A stretch of DNA of 64,000 nucleotides from an uncultured Acidimicrobiales bacterium (GTDB lineage Bacteria; Actinomycetota; Acidimicrobiia; Acidimicrobiales; SZUA-35): assembly GCA_937922785.1 (NCBI GenBank), contig CALAJQ010000012.1:124001-188000 (forward strand), read 5' to 3'. Positions 25,049-33,105 of this stretch are shown here, in pieces. The number at the start of each line of letters is the position of its first letter. The stretch's first letter is position 1. The notes below the pieces were generated by a model. It searched no databases. It was not told the DNA's origin and worked only from the letters and a program-made list of their open reading frames with translations. Position numbers and translations under genes: made by a program.

Positions 25049-25762
25049 ATGACTCCTCTTGAGCTAGCCAAACAGACCGATCAACAGTTTCAGAAGGCCG
25101 GTGCAGCCTTCTACTTCCACGACGACACGGTTGCCAAGGGTAAGGAACACGGGATCGACGGATTCCGATTTTACATTCTTGGTAGGGGAGGAGTTCTAGG
25201 TGACGTTGAGTCGAAGGTGATCGCATCCGCGTTCGGTTATTTCAACCCGGCGCTTATCGCCAAGATGTGGAACTCGGCAAAAGAGAAGATGGGGCCCCGT
25301 GACGCTGCTCGCCTCTACCTTCAATGCAACGCAGACCTGGGACGCAAGACGCTCTCTGAGATCGAGGGTCTCGAGCAATTCTGCGCATCTGCGGAGAAAA
25401 TCGTTAACTCGCTAGATGTCTCGGGGTTGAACCTGTTCGCAGGAGTTGCGGCTGAACCACTACCGGAAGATCTGCTCGGACGTGCAGCACAGCTCGTATT
25501 GGTCCTACGAGAGCTGCGGGGCAGTGTTCACCTCGCCGCCATCGTGGGTGGAGGTCTAAGCCCTATCAAGGCTCACGCTATTCGGCGTCCGGACGACGCA
25601 TTCGGATGGGACCCGATGCCTGAAGTCACCGACGAGGACCGAGTGTTGTTGGAAGCAATTGATCTTCGAACAGACGAGATTATGGCAGGCCACTTTTCGG
25701 TGTTGTCCGGTGAAGAGATCGAGGCGTTCGCGGCAACCGCAAAGGCGATCGCGGCCATCTAG
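25049..25762 (+). CDS. SCO6745-like helical protein
   Basis: This 237-aa protein resembles the actinobacterial SCO6745 family, which has the pattern of a Gly-rich turn (ILGRGGVLGDV), then SAFGYFNPALIAKMW. The predicted structure is all-helical and no catalytic motif is known. The family is often next to coenzyme or oxidoreductase genes. Here it follows the epoxide hydrolase and may be co-transcribed. Function is unknown. Confidence 0.6.
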   Translation: MTPLELAKQTDQQFQKAGAAFYFHDDTVAKGKEHGIDGFRFYILGRGGVLGDVESKVIASAFGYFNPALIAKMWNSAKEKMGPRDAARLYLQCNADLGRKTLSEIEGLEQFCASAEKIVNSLDVSGLNLFAGVAAEPLPEDLLGRAAQLVLVLRELRGSVHLAAIVGGGLSPIKAHAIRRPDDAFGWDPMPEVTDEDRVLLEAIDLRTDEIMAGHFSVLSGEEIEAFAATAKAIAAI

Positions 25763-25768
25763 AGCCGT

Positions 25769-26245
25769 CTACTCGTCGCCAAAAAGCTCGGTTACGGCGT
25801 TTCGAATAGCTTCAAATGTGGTGAAGTCTGTAATGAGAGCTTCGGCTAACTCGCGCCCGGAGCTGATGTGGACTACCCGCTGAATCTCGCGATTTCCCGG
25901 GGGCAGATCGTCGGCTGACACAAACGGCGGAAGTATCCACATGGGTTCTTCGCCCTGGAACTGAGGGTTACAGATCGCTAGCCGCGCAGCCGCTGCGAAG
26001 CCGTACACAAACTCCACGATGCCCTGGTTCAGGGTGCGGACTATCAACTGGGCGCCGCCAGTCCACGGCTCGCCGTCACGCCACGGGACAAACCCAAACA
26101 ACTCATTGCCTTCGCCGTCGTCTCCAAAGAGGCGACCCTCTTCGACTCGAGCACCAACGCTGGCCAGATAAGCCTCGCCAGCCTCACGATTCGCCTCAGC
26201 AGGTTCGGAACGGCTGAAGGAATTCAAGAACAGATCAAAACTCAC
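25769..26245 (-). CDS. Hypothetical protein
   Basis: This 158-aa soluble acidic protein is of unknown family. It has a compact alpha/beta look (MSFDLFLNSF, GAQLIVRTLNQGIVEFVYGFA). Codon use and composition fit its neighbours. It is convergent with the SCO6745-like gene, 6 bp apart. I have no function to offer. Confidence 0.65.
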   Translation of the reverse strand: MSFDLFLNSFSRSEPAEANREAGEAYLASVGARVEEGRLFGDDGEGNELFGFVPWRDGEPWTGGAQLIVRTLNQGIVEFVYGFAAAARLAICNPQFQGEEPMWILPPFVSADDLPPGNREIQRVVHISSGRELAEALITDFTTFEAIRNAVTELFGDE

Positions 26246-26288
26246 TGGAGGAGGCTACCTCAGCAGAAGAGTTTCAAAGTTTTGCTTG

Positions 26289-26340
26289 TGATTACATGAT
26301 TACACCCCTAAGGTTGCCTGCAACTAGATAACTGTAATCA
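26289..26340. promoter_or_regulatory. TGATTACA tandem and inverted repeats, probable operator
   Basis: TGATTACA occurs twice in tandem (26289-26304) and once inverted as TGTAATCA (26333-26340). They lie 35-86 bp upstream of a gene encoding a ribbon-helix-helix protein. RHH regulators commonly bind short repeated sites in their own promoters. Confidence 0.6.
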
Positions 26341-26374
26341 AGTAACTATGTAAGTACAGAGATGGAGAGTGTTT

Positions 26375-26995
26375 ATGCACCCCAATAGACCCAGTAGAAC
26401 AGCACAAATGAGAGGGCGCGGGCCCGGCGGTAGAGGGCCTGGCGGTCGAGGCAGAGGACGTGGGCGCGGACGCCAATTCGAGCCCGTACCTACAACGACC
26501 GAAGAGCTTCGGGCTTGGTTCGCTGGAAATGTTCATGACGACTGGTTCATCGAACCGGTTTCCATATCCTTTGACCGGGACGAAATCGTGGTAACAGGAG
26601 CCCTGGCCGCTCCCAAGACCGAGGACGGCGACGCTGTCGCTGCGGCCAAGGCCCGTATCGAGGGCTTCCGTGAAAACAGTCGCGATGACCGAATCGGTAT
26701 CGCAGCACGAGCTGAAGCAAAATTCGAGCGCAAGGTTTCGTGGGCAGTCGCATGTGGCGAGGCCCAAGAGGCCTACACAATGGCCAGTGTTCCAGTCATG
26801 ACCAGGCTCCACATGGAAGAGCGCAGAACCCTCGACACACTGATTGATGCCGGAATCGCTCGATCACGAAGCGAGGCGTTGGCCTGGAGTGTTCAGCTCG
26901 TCGCCGACAACGAGGCGCAGTGGATCGGCAAGTTGCGATCCGCCATGACCGAAGTTGAAGAGCTCCGGGATCAAGGTCCCGACAGTCGCAGCTAG
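26375..26995 (+). CDS. RHH-domain protein with RG-rich N-terminal arm
   Basis: This 206-aa protein starts at ATG 26375, with GGAGAG upstream; a GTG at 26369 is possible. Residues about 8-35 are an Arg/Gly arm of RGRG and GGRG units, likely disordered and nucleic-acid binding. The middle part (about 40-130) is an unrecognised alpha/beta domain. The C-terminal part (about 145-190) fits a ribbon-helix-helix: a strand then ERRTLDTLIDAGIARSRSEAL. The repeats at 26289-26340 could be its operator. It ends at a strong terminator. DNA or RNA binding is inferred. Confidence 0.65.
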   Translation: MHPNRPSRTAQMRGRGPGGRGPGGRGRGRGRGRQFEPVPTTTEELRAWFAGNVHDDWFIEPVSISFDRDEIVVTGALAAPKTEDGDAVAAAKARIEGFRENSRDDRIGIAARAEAKFERKVSWAVACGEAQEAYTMASVPVMTRLHMEERRTLDTLIDAGIARSRSEALAWSVQLVADNEAQWIGKLRSAMTEVEELRDQGPDSRS

Positions 26996-27029
26996 TCCAA
27001 AAACTGCACTCTGAAATAACGGCGTTAGA

Positions 27030-27070
27030 GAACCCTCAGTCGTAGCGACTGGGGGTTCTTCGTTGGTTTT
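27030..27070 (+). terminator. Rho-independent terminator
   Basis: A 13-bp stem (27030-27042 with 27046-27058, one G-U pair, loop TAG) is followed by a T-rich tract. It terminates the RHH gene. The stop codon and last codons of arfB on the other strand lie inside the stem. Confidence 0.85.
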
Positions 27071-27422
27071 TGAGCTCAGTCGTGCGCTTCTTTGACTTCA
27101 AGCGACGCTCCTTGGATCCGCGGCTGGGTTTGGTCGCTCGTCGCTTCCGCTGTGGTTTCAGAGCCTCGGCGACCTTCGCCTCAAGTCGATCCAGCGCGAT
27201 ATCTCGGTTGCGAGCTTGGCTGCGCGTGTCATCAGCAACTACTCGCAGGCGAGGGCCGAATGCCTGATAGAGCCGGTCTCGGTGAAACTCGCTGAGGCTC
27301 GGTGATTCCTCAATTTCAAACACCACTTCGGCTCGAGTGTTTGCAGTGTTGGCGTGCTGGCCGCCTGGTCCGCCTGACGGACCAAAACGCCAGGTCAGCT
27401 CATCTTTGGGGATTGAGAACAT
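27036..27422 (-). CDS. arfB: ArfB-type peptidyl-tRNA hydrolase (ribosome rescue)
   Basis: This 128-aa protein has the release-factor GGQ motif (GPSGGPGGQHANTANTRAEV) and no codon-recognition domain. The Lys/Arg-rich C-terminal tail (about 95-128) is the part that inserts in the empty mRNA channel in ArfB. It frees ribosomes stalled without a stop codon by hydrolysing peptidyl-tRNA. I chose the ATG ending at 27422; the ORF is open to 27506 but would overlap the neighbouring gene. Its 3' end lies within the terminator hairpin of the opposite gene. Confidence 0.88.
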   Translation of the reverse strand: MFSIPKDELTWRFGPSGGPGGQHANTANTRAEVVFEIEESPSLSEFHRDRLYQAFGPRLRVVADDTRSQARNRDIALDRLEAKVAEALKPQRKRRATKPSRGSKERRLKSKKRTTELKNQRRTPSRYD

Positions 27423-27450
27423 GATCTGTGCTCTTGAACGTTTGAGCGCG

Positions 27451-28227
27451 CTAGGGCGCTGCGAGTGAGGCGCCGCCAAGATCGTCGCTGGCAATGCATT
27501 CAACATTGTTAGTGCCCACGGTCATTTCTGCACCTTCAAGGTCTAGCGGTGGTGGATCGAAGTAATCGGGCGAGCCGTCGATCGTGACAGATAGCTTGTC
27601 AGGGTCAAACCCTTGGGCGATGAACTGTTCACGGTAAGCCTGGGTTAACACGCCCTCGGTTACCGCAAAGGCGGTCCGCATGCACTGGCTGGAACCGATG
27701 ACGTTCTGGGCGTAGGCATAAGCCAGGGGAGTCAGTCCTAGGTCATCTGACACCCACGGAAACACGTCTGTAATCTTTCCGAGCTGGCCTTTGGTGACCT
27801 TCACTGAGTCGGCGGTCTCGACGGTGTTGACCCGCGGGCGGACAAACACCACCGACTCGCCTGGAATCACTACGTCTACGGATCCATCGGCGCGGTGGAA
27901 CACGTTCGCTGCTGCGCCCTCGACGCATGTGTCGACGTCTCCGATTGCGAACAACTCGACCTTGTCGGTCCGATAGGTCTGGCCGAACAAGTTGTGTTCC
28001 CGTTTCCCTTCTACTGGTACTTCGGCGTGAACCCGAGCTCGACAATCGAGAACGATTGGCTCGACGGCAACAATCCTTGCTTCTTCAGGAAGTTCGATTG
28101 CGACCTCAACATCGGTGAAGTCGGGAATGACTTTCCATGGCCAGTTGAAATTGCCAACGCCTGTCCAAATGAAAACACCGGCCAGAAGCAAAACTCCCAG
28201 CATCATTCCTTGAGTTAGTCGTTTCAC
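27451..28227 (-). CDS. Membrane-anchored hypothetical protein
   Basis: This 258-aa protein has one N-terminal hydrophobic segment (about residues 8-24) followed by an extracytoplasmic or soluble domain. The domain has alternating strands and a helical stretch near 170-215 (YAYAQNVIGSSQCMRTAFAVTEG). There are four cysteines downstream of the anchor. A faint resemblance to DUF4230-type proteins is possible but not secure. It is 28 bp upstream of arfB on the same strand. Confidence 0.65.
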   Translation of the reverse strand: MKRLTQGMMLGVLLLAGVFIWTGVGNFNWPWKVIPDFTDVEVAIELPEEARIVAVEPIVLDCRARVHAEVPVEGKREHNLFGQTYRTDKVELFAIGDVDTCVEGAAANVFHRADGSVDVVIPGESVVFVRPRVNTVETADSVKVTKGQLGKITDVFPWVSDDLGLTPLAYAYAQNVIGSSQCMRTAFAVTEGVLTQAYREQFIAQGFDPDKLSVTIDGSPDYFDPPPLDLEGAEMTVGTNNVECIASDDLGGASLAAP

Positions 28228-28368
28228 GGCACAAATCTCCTGCTGTGTCCGATGGCAGCTCGGTCACAAGTGTTAACGCGCGCTGATAGGAAAAAGTTCC
28301 GATCAGAGAGCAGCAACGTGACCCAAAGCTACATTGTCGGGCGATTCAAGATAGGGCGGGGTTCAGAA

Positions 28369-28386
28369 TTCACCCGCACGGGTGAA
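28369..28386. promoter_or_regulatory. 18-bp palindrome upstream of the HD gene
   Basis: TTCACCCG-CA-CGGGTGAA is a perfect 8-bp inverted repeat ending 18 nt before the GTG start of the HD-domain gene. It may be an operator or an RNA hairpin. Confidence 0.5.
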
Positions 28387-28404
28387 CTTTAGGGTTCTAG
28401 GCTG

Positions 28405-29187
28405 GTGCCAGTGAGTCCAGAAGAACAGCGGGAACGCTTAAATACCGTGTTGCTTGCCGATGACCCCACTGCGGGGCTTTGGGAGCTTTATGACAGCGGG
28501 GATGCAGACAGGTTCATTCCCGAGCTTGGCGCTCTGAAGCTAGAGCAGGACCCAATACATCGTCACAAGGATGTGCTGGCTCACTCGATCGCCGTCACCG
28601 CCAAGACCAGACCAGATCTGACGCTTCGTCTTGCGGCACTATTTCACGACATTGGCAAGCCAGCAACCCGCTCATATGAACACGGTGGCGTGACGTTCCG
28701 CCACCACGAGGCTGTTGGAGCAAAGATTGCCCGAACTCGACTTCGTGAGATGGGTTATGACAAACAGCTTGTGAAAGACGTCGTCGAGTTGGTCAGGCTA
28801 AGCGGCCGATTCAAGGGTTATGGCGACGGTTGGAGCGACTCTGCAGTTCGGCGATACGCCCGCGGAGCCGGCCACTTGCTGGGCTATCTGAATGAGCTTG
28901 TCCGGGCTGACTGCACTACAAGAAACAAGTCCAAAGAAGCTCGGCTCCATGCTCAAATCGATGAGATGGAAGGTCGCATTGTGGCTTTGGCCCAGGCCGA
29001 TCTTGTTGCAGCTGAGCGTCCTCAGATGGATGGTGCCGCCATTATGGATCACCTCGGCCTGGAGCCTGGGCGAGAGGTTGGTCAAGCACTCAAGTACTTG
29101 CTTGAAATCAAACGGAACGAGGGCGAACTACCTCACGAAGATTTGATCAAGCGGCTGGATGAGTGGTGGGCGCAGAAATCAGCCTGA
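28405..29187 (+). CDS. HD-domain protein matching the C-terminal half of CCA-adding enzymes
   Basis: This 260-aa metal-dependent HD phosphohydrolase-type domain starts at GTG 28405. The HD signature is LFHDIGKPATR, preceded by a conserved His (RHKDVLAHS) and followed by FRHHE. The rest, including RADCTTRN, is what follows the HD in actinobacterial CCA tRNA nucleotidyltransferases. The N-terminal nucleotidyltransferase head of those ~480-aa enzymes is absent here and upstream. It could be a split enzyme's partner or an independent phosphatase. It overlaps the ATL gene by 25 nt. Confidence 0.75.
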   Translation: MPVSPEEQRERLNTVLLADDPTAGLWELYDSGDADRFIPELGALKLEQDPIHRHKDVLAHSIAVTAKTRPDLTLRLAALFHDIGKPATRSYEHGGVTFRHHEAVGAKIARTRLREMGYDKQLVKDVVELVRLSGRFKGYGDGWSDSAVRRYARGAGHLLGYLNELVRADCTTRNKSKEARLHAQIDEMEGRIVALAQADLVAAERPQMDGAAIMDHLGLEPGREVGQALKYLLEIKRNEGELPHEDLIKRLDEWWAQKSA

Positions 29188-29471
29188 GCCCCGACGGGGA
29201 CGGTCTGACGCCGTTTGAGGTGGCCGTCATCGAGGTGCTTCGGTCGACAGTGCCGGGTGACGTCATGGCCTATGGGGAAGTGGCGGCCGAAGCAGGTTTC
29301 CCAGGGGCGGCACGCGCTGTAGGTTCGTTGCTGCGTCGATTCGACGATCTGCCTTGGTGGCGAATAGTTAACGCAAGCGGACGCCTCGTGCCCAGTAATG
29401 AAGTGACTCAGGCCAAGCTGTTGAAGGCCGAAGGGGTCAGAACAAAGAACGGCCGTGTTCTACCCGGCTAG
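29163..29471 (+). CDS. Alkyltransferase-like (ATL) protein
   Basis: This 102-aa protein has the MGMT DNA-binding fold. The active-site PCHR of O6-alkylguanine transferases is replaced by PWWR (in DLPWWRIV), the hallmark of ATL proteins. These bind alkylated guanine without repairing it and hand it to nucleotide excision repair. The GTG start at 29163 overlaps the HD gene, so the two are translationally coupled. The length is normal for ATL. Confidence 0.88.
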   Translation: MVGAEISLSPDGDGLTPFEVAVIEVLRSTVPGDVMAYGEVAAEAGFPGAARAVGSLLRRFDDLPWWRIVNASGRLVPSNEVTQAKLLKAEGVRTKNGRVLPG

Positions 29472-29509
29472 GCCAGAGCTATGCCAGAACCACGTGGGGA
29501 CCGATGTAC

Positions 29510-29692
29510 CTACTCGCTAAATGCGAGCTTCTCTCGTGGCGGGAAGACTGGGTAGTTTGGGTTGTCTTCGGTGGCAGATGGGTTGCCTACAGTCAGCGAA
29601 GCAGTCATGGCCATCGTTGCCATCGCTACAAGAGCAGTAGCGGCTAGCCGCTTGCCTACAGGTCGTTTGTGGGAGATGCCTTGATTTCTCAT
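29510..29692 (-). CDS. Small predicted exported peptide
   Basis: This is a 60-aa ORF. Residues about 12-36 look like a signal peptide (KR, then ALVAMATMAMTA, then a possible cleavage near SA), leaving a short acidic/Pro tail (NPNYPVFPPREKLAF). GGAG lies too close to the ATG to be ideal. No homologue is recognised. It stands alone, minus strand, before the sulfotransferase genes. Confidence 0.45.
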   Translation of the reverse strand: MRNQGISHKRPVGKRLAATALVAMATMAMTASLTVGNPSATEDNPNYPVFPPREKLAFSE

Positions 29693-29743
29693 TCTCCAAC
29701 AAGTTTGGGAATGAATTTGGGCGGCGTCTATATGAGGACGTGC

Positions 29744-30730
29744 TTAACGCTTGTAGCCAAAAAGGCCTAGAACCGGCGCTGTCATAAGCGTCACTGTTCG
29801 CCTCGCCTTAGCGTCAAGTTTCTCCCGCCAAGCATCGTCGAGTTTCAGTTTGATTTCCGCAGCCCCAAACCGCATTGGGTTACCTGCGACCGAGTGCATG
29901 GGGGCCACAAGGCTTGCTTTCGCCCCATCCAGAAAACTCAGATCAGCCGGTGTTTCCAGTCCGGCAAATCCGGCAATGGCTTGCATCTGGGCCTCGGCGT
30001 CGACCATGAAGTCTTCATAGCGAACGACCATCGTGGGTACACCCAGCTTCGCCAAAGCCTTGAAGCCCAAGTTGTCAGTGACCCAACGTCCCGCCGTGCG
30101 CTTCGGGTCATATGTAGGCATCAGCTCACCATCGGCCTCGGGCCGTTCGACCTGTTTGGTCCAGCTGTAGGCAACGCCTCGAGGATCTCGAACAACGTGT
30201 AACACTCGAACGTCTAGCCGCGGGTCCAACGAGTACAGCGCGGCAGCACTTAAGTGCTTGGATGAATCGAGAAGAACAACGTCTTGGCCTGAACGGTCCG
30301 ACTTCGCCTTGGCTCCAGCTTCGACCAGCACCGGAACTATGTAGTCGAGGTAGTCCTGCTGATCTTGGGTGGGTTTGGAGGAACGGTGTGCTGAGAACAT
30401 TTGTGGAAGCCGCCGTGAGCGGTCGACGCTCCAACGCTTCTCGATGACCTCATCGATTGGCAACCTATCCCAGCCGCCGAAAGCGGCGTCGCCGACTGGC
30501 CCCCAGTGGTCACAGGAAGCAAAGGGCTGGCTGCAACCACACAGTTGGTTGTCACGAACCCCGCGTTCCCATAGGTGCACGGTTTCGCCGACTGCGAAAG
30601 TCTCAGAGAGCTCGTTGAGCATCTTCTCGACCAGGGTTGACCCCGATCTTCCAATCCCGCCAATAAAAAGAACGCGCTGTGGCGTTGGGGCAGACGTCTG
30701 ACCGTCACGTTCCGCTGAATTTGTCGACAC
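29744..30730 (-). CDS. Sulfotransferase family protein
   Basis: This 328-aa PAPS-dependent sulfotransferase starts at GTG 30730. The 5'-phosphosulfate loop is GGIGRSGSTLVE (about residues 23-34). The 3'-phosphate motif is probably VLHVVRDPRGVAYSW (about 178-192). It would sulfate a glycan, lipid or small metabolite. Two bases separate it from the upstream sulfotransferase gene, so the pair is an operon. The acceptor is unknown. Confidence 0.86.
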   Translation of the reverse strand: MSTNSAERDGQTSAPTPQRVLFIGGIGRSGSTLVEKMLNELSETFAVGETVHLWERGVRDNQLCGCSQPFASCDHWGPVGDAAFGGWDRLPIDEVIEKRWSVDRSRRLPQMFSAHRSSKPTQDQQDYLDYIVPVLVEAGAKAKSDRSGQDVVLLDSSKHLSAAALYSLDPRLDVRVLHVVRDPRGVAYSWTKQVERPEADGELMPTYDPKRTAGRWVTDNLGFKALAKLGVPTMVVRYEDFMVDAEAQMQAIAGFAGLETPADLSFLDGAKASLVAPMHSVAGNPMRFGAAEIKLKLDDAWREKLDAKARRTVTLMTAPVLGLFGYKR

Positions 30731-30732
30731 CC

Positions 30733-31668
30733 TTAAAGCCAGTCCATGTTGCGGTTGAGGATGGTCTCGACCTCTCTAATGTCTGGCTCCAATTGGGTGC
30801 GGAGCCACTGTTCATCCGATGCCTCCAGTGGGTCCCTAGGTTTCAGATTCCACGCAGCGAACGCTTTCGGTTCGAAATGCTCTAGACCCAAGAAGTCAGT
30901 GACTTGTGTGTAGATCTTTGCCGGCTCGGCGTACATGTCCTCTGAACGCAGGATCATCAACTGGTCCCCATAGGTGTCAATCCAACGTCGGAGCCCCCGG
31001 CTGTATCGGCCTTGGTCAACATAGGAGTAATGCTGGTGGGCGAAGCTCACATAGGAAGGGTCATCGATCATCTTCTGTTCTTCGCCTTCAAGGCGCTCAG
31101 CTTCGATTCGGATTGCTTCGGCAAAAGCGAGCGTCTCTACACCGTTGCGAGTTCGTTCCATCCAGTGGCCATAGGCCCGATCGATCGGGTTACGCAGCAA
31201 GGCGATGACCTTGGCATCAGGTGCTGCTTCGTGGGCGCGAGCTGGCGCGTTCGGGTGATACAGGTAATAGGGGGTAGCCTCGCCCACGATCAGCTTCTTG
31301 CCAGCTTTACGTTGGGCCAGTTGGTGGGCAGCTTTGGTAGGGAAATGTCCGTGGTACCAACTTGACCCGCGGCTGTAGTTAACGTCGAAGTAGTAGGTGC
31401 CTTTTCTGGTTTCCCGGGCTGGCCATAGGGTCTGCACTTGGGGGTGTTCTAAGAGCCACTTAGCCATCGAGGTGGTGCCGCCCCGCTTGGTGCCGATGAT
31501 CAGATAGTCGGGACCTTCGCGCAGCGGGGCTGTTGCGGTTCCGAGCTTGCGAAGCGTTTCACGGGCGAGGGCCTTGGCCTGGCCAGCTAGTCCTTCTGGC
31601 GGCACATAACGTGAACCGTAGGGGTGCATCCGCACAGGTGGGTCGGTGTTAGCTCCCGGAGTAGTCAT
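30733..31668 (-). CDS. Sulfotransferase domain protein
   Basis: This 311-aa sulfotransferase has a PAPS-binding loop IIGTKRGGTTSMAKWL and a 3'-phosphate motif ALLRNPIDRAYGHW, like heparan/glycan-type sulfotransferases. I chose the ATG ending at 31668; the ORF is open to 31698, but that would nearly meet the divergent DUF3499 start. It is first in a two-gene operon with the paralogue at 29744. A short Tyr/Pro-rich N-terminal region precedes the domain. The substrate is unknown. Confidence 0.86.
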   Translation of the reverse strand: MTTPGANTDPPVRMHPYGSRYVPPEGLAGQAKALARETLRKLGTATAPLREGPDYLIIGTKRGGTTSMAKWLLEHPQVQTLWPARETRKGTYYFDVNYSRGSSWYHGHFPTKAAHQLAQRKAGKKLIVGEATPYYLYHPNAPARAHEAAPDAKVIALLRNPIDRAYGHWMERTRNGVETLAFAEAIRIEAERLEGEEQKMIDDPSYVSFAHQHYSYVDQGRYSRGLRRWIDTYGDQLMILRSEDMYAEPAKIYTQVTDFLGLEHFEPKAFAAWNLKPRDPLEASDEQWLRTQLEPDIREVETILNRNMDWL

Positions 31669-31700
31669 CACTGCACAGTATGACCGGCTAAGCTGCAAAT

Positions 31701-32108
31701 ATGGGTCTTCGTTGCAGTCGTTTTTCTTGCCCGGCCGAAGCAGTAGTCAGCATGCAGTTTGACGCGGCTTTGTCTCAGGCGATGTTGATTGATCTTGGCC
31801 CCAGGACCGCTGGCATGCCTTTATGCGCAGCTCATGCCGAAACGCGCACTCCACCAATGGGCTGGGAGATTGTTGATCATCGCACGGGTGCGGGTCACAC
31901 AACTTGGGAAGCACCTGACACTGTTGTCTCCGAAGCGATTCCCGAGCGCCCATCCAAGCGACGCCCCGCCAGCGAACCTTTCCCTGCTCAAACTGCTCCA
32001 GAGGCTGGGTTCACCTTCAGCGATGCTGTCGAGGATGAGGACACACCCGAAGAGCTAGCCCCCGCTAGCCCCCTGTTGTCACGGGCTTTTCGCGCCGCTA
32101 ACGGCTAG
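31701..32108 (+). CDS. DUF3499 family protein
   Basis: This 135-aa actinobacterial protein has the DUF3499 N-terminus [11 protein letters not shown], then [20 protein letters not shown], a Cys/His pattern suggesting a small metal site. The C-terminal 60 residues are low-complexity and acidic. Function is unknown. It sits 31 bp upstream of cobS on the same strand. Confidence 0.8.
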   Translation: MGLRCSRFSCPAEAVVSMQFDAALSQAMLIDLGPRTAGMPLCAAHAETRTPPMGWEIVDHRTGAGHTTWEAPDTVVSEAIPERPSKRRPASEPFPAQTAPEAGFTFSDAVEDEDTPEELAPASPLLSRAFRAANG

Positions 32109-32139
32109 CCAACCCACACTACTGAGCGCCGAGGCTTTC

Positions 32140-33105
32140 ATGTCCGATGAGTTTCAGCTGCCCGACAAAACAGTCTCGGCCCGGGATGCGCTAGGTATCG
32201 ACAGCGACTTCCGGGTGCCCGCATTCAGCGAGCCGAGCGATCACGTTCCCGAGGTTGATCCTGCCTACCAATTCGACCGTGATGTGTCATTGTCGATTCT
32301 CGCCGGCTTCGCACAGAACCGTCGAGTCCTTGTGCAGGGCTACCACGGCACCGGCAAGTCAACTCACATCGAACAAGTCGCCGCCCGCCTCAACTGGCCG
32401 TGTGTGCGAGTGAACTTGGACGGTCACATCTCGCGTCTGGACATGGTCGGTCGAGATGCAATCGTCATTCGTGATGGCAAGCAGGCCACTGAGTTCAAGC
32501 AGGGCATCTTGCCGTGGGCCCTTCAGCGTCCGGTCGCCCTAGTCTTTGACGAGTTTGATGCTGGTCGTCCAGACGTAATGTTTGTGATCCAACGCGTTCT
32601 TGAAAAGGATGGCAAGTTCACCCTTCTTGACCAGAACAAGATCATCACACCGCACCCGGCCTTTCGTTTGTTCGCAACAGCTAACACAGTTGGACTTGGC
32701 AATCTGAACGGTCTGTACAGCGGCACCCAGGTTCTTAACCAGGCCCAGGTGGATCGCTGGAACATCGTGGTGAAGCTGAACTATCTCAAGCCCGAGGCCG
32801 AAGCCGCAATCGTCACCGCTCAGGTCCCTGACATCGCCAAACGAGTTGATGGCGACGCTCTTGTTGGCTCAATGGTGGCAATGGCTGCTCTCACCCGTGA
32901 TGGTTTCGCGGCCGGTGATATTTCAACGGTCATGTCGCCCCGAACGGTCATCACTTGGGCCGAGAATGTGTTGATATTCAACGACGTTGCGCTGGCTTTC
33001 CGGCTCTCGTTCGGCAACAAGTGCGACGACGCAGAGCATTCAATTGTGGCCGAGTACTACCAGCGGGCAATGGGCGATGAGCTGCCCGAGTCCATTGCCA
33101 ACTGA
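32140..33105 (+). CDS. cobS: Cobaltochelatase CobS subunit (AAA+ ATPase)
   Basis: This 321-aa MoxR/CobS-type AAA+ ATPase has a Walker [11 protein letters not shown] and a Walker [11 protein letters not shown]. The N-terminus ([17 protein letters not shown]) is close to CobS. With CobT and the large subunit CobN it forms the ATP-dependent chelatase that inserts cobalt in the aerobic B12 pathway. It overlaps the downstream cobT start. CobN is not in this window. Confidence 0.88.
   Translation: MSDEFQLPDKTVSARDALGIDSDFRVPAFSEPSDHVPEVDPAYQFDRDVSLSILAGFAQNRRVLVQGYHGTGKSTHIEQVAARLNWPCVRVNLDGHISRLDMVGRDAIVIRDGKQATEFKQGILPWALQRPVALVFDEFDAGRPDVMFVIQRVLEKDGKFTLLDQNKIITPHPAFRLFATANTVGLGNLNGLYSGTQVLNQAQVDRWNIVVKLNYLKPEAEAAIVTAQVPDIAKRVDGDALVGSMVAMAALTRDGFAAGDISTVMSPRTVITWAENVLIFNDVALAFRLSFGNKCDDAEHSIVAEYYQRAMGDELPESIAN

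Noticed and set aside
32987-33076. CobT start at 32987
   Set aside because: It lies well inside cobS and encodes a Ser/Trp-rich stretch unlike CobT.
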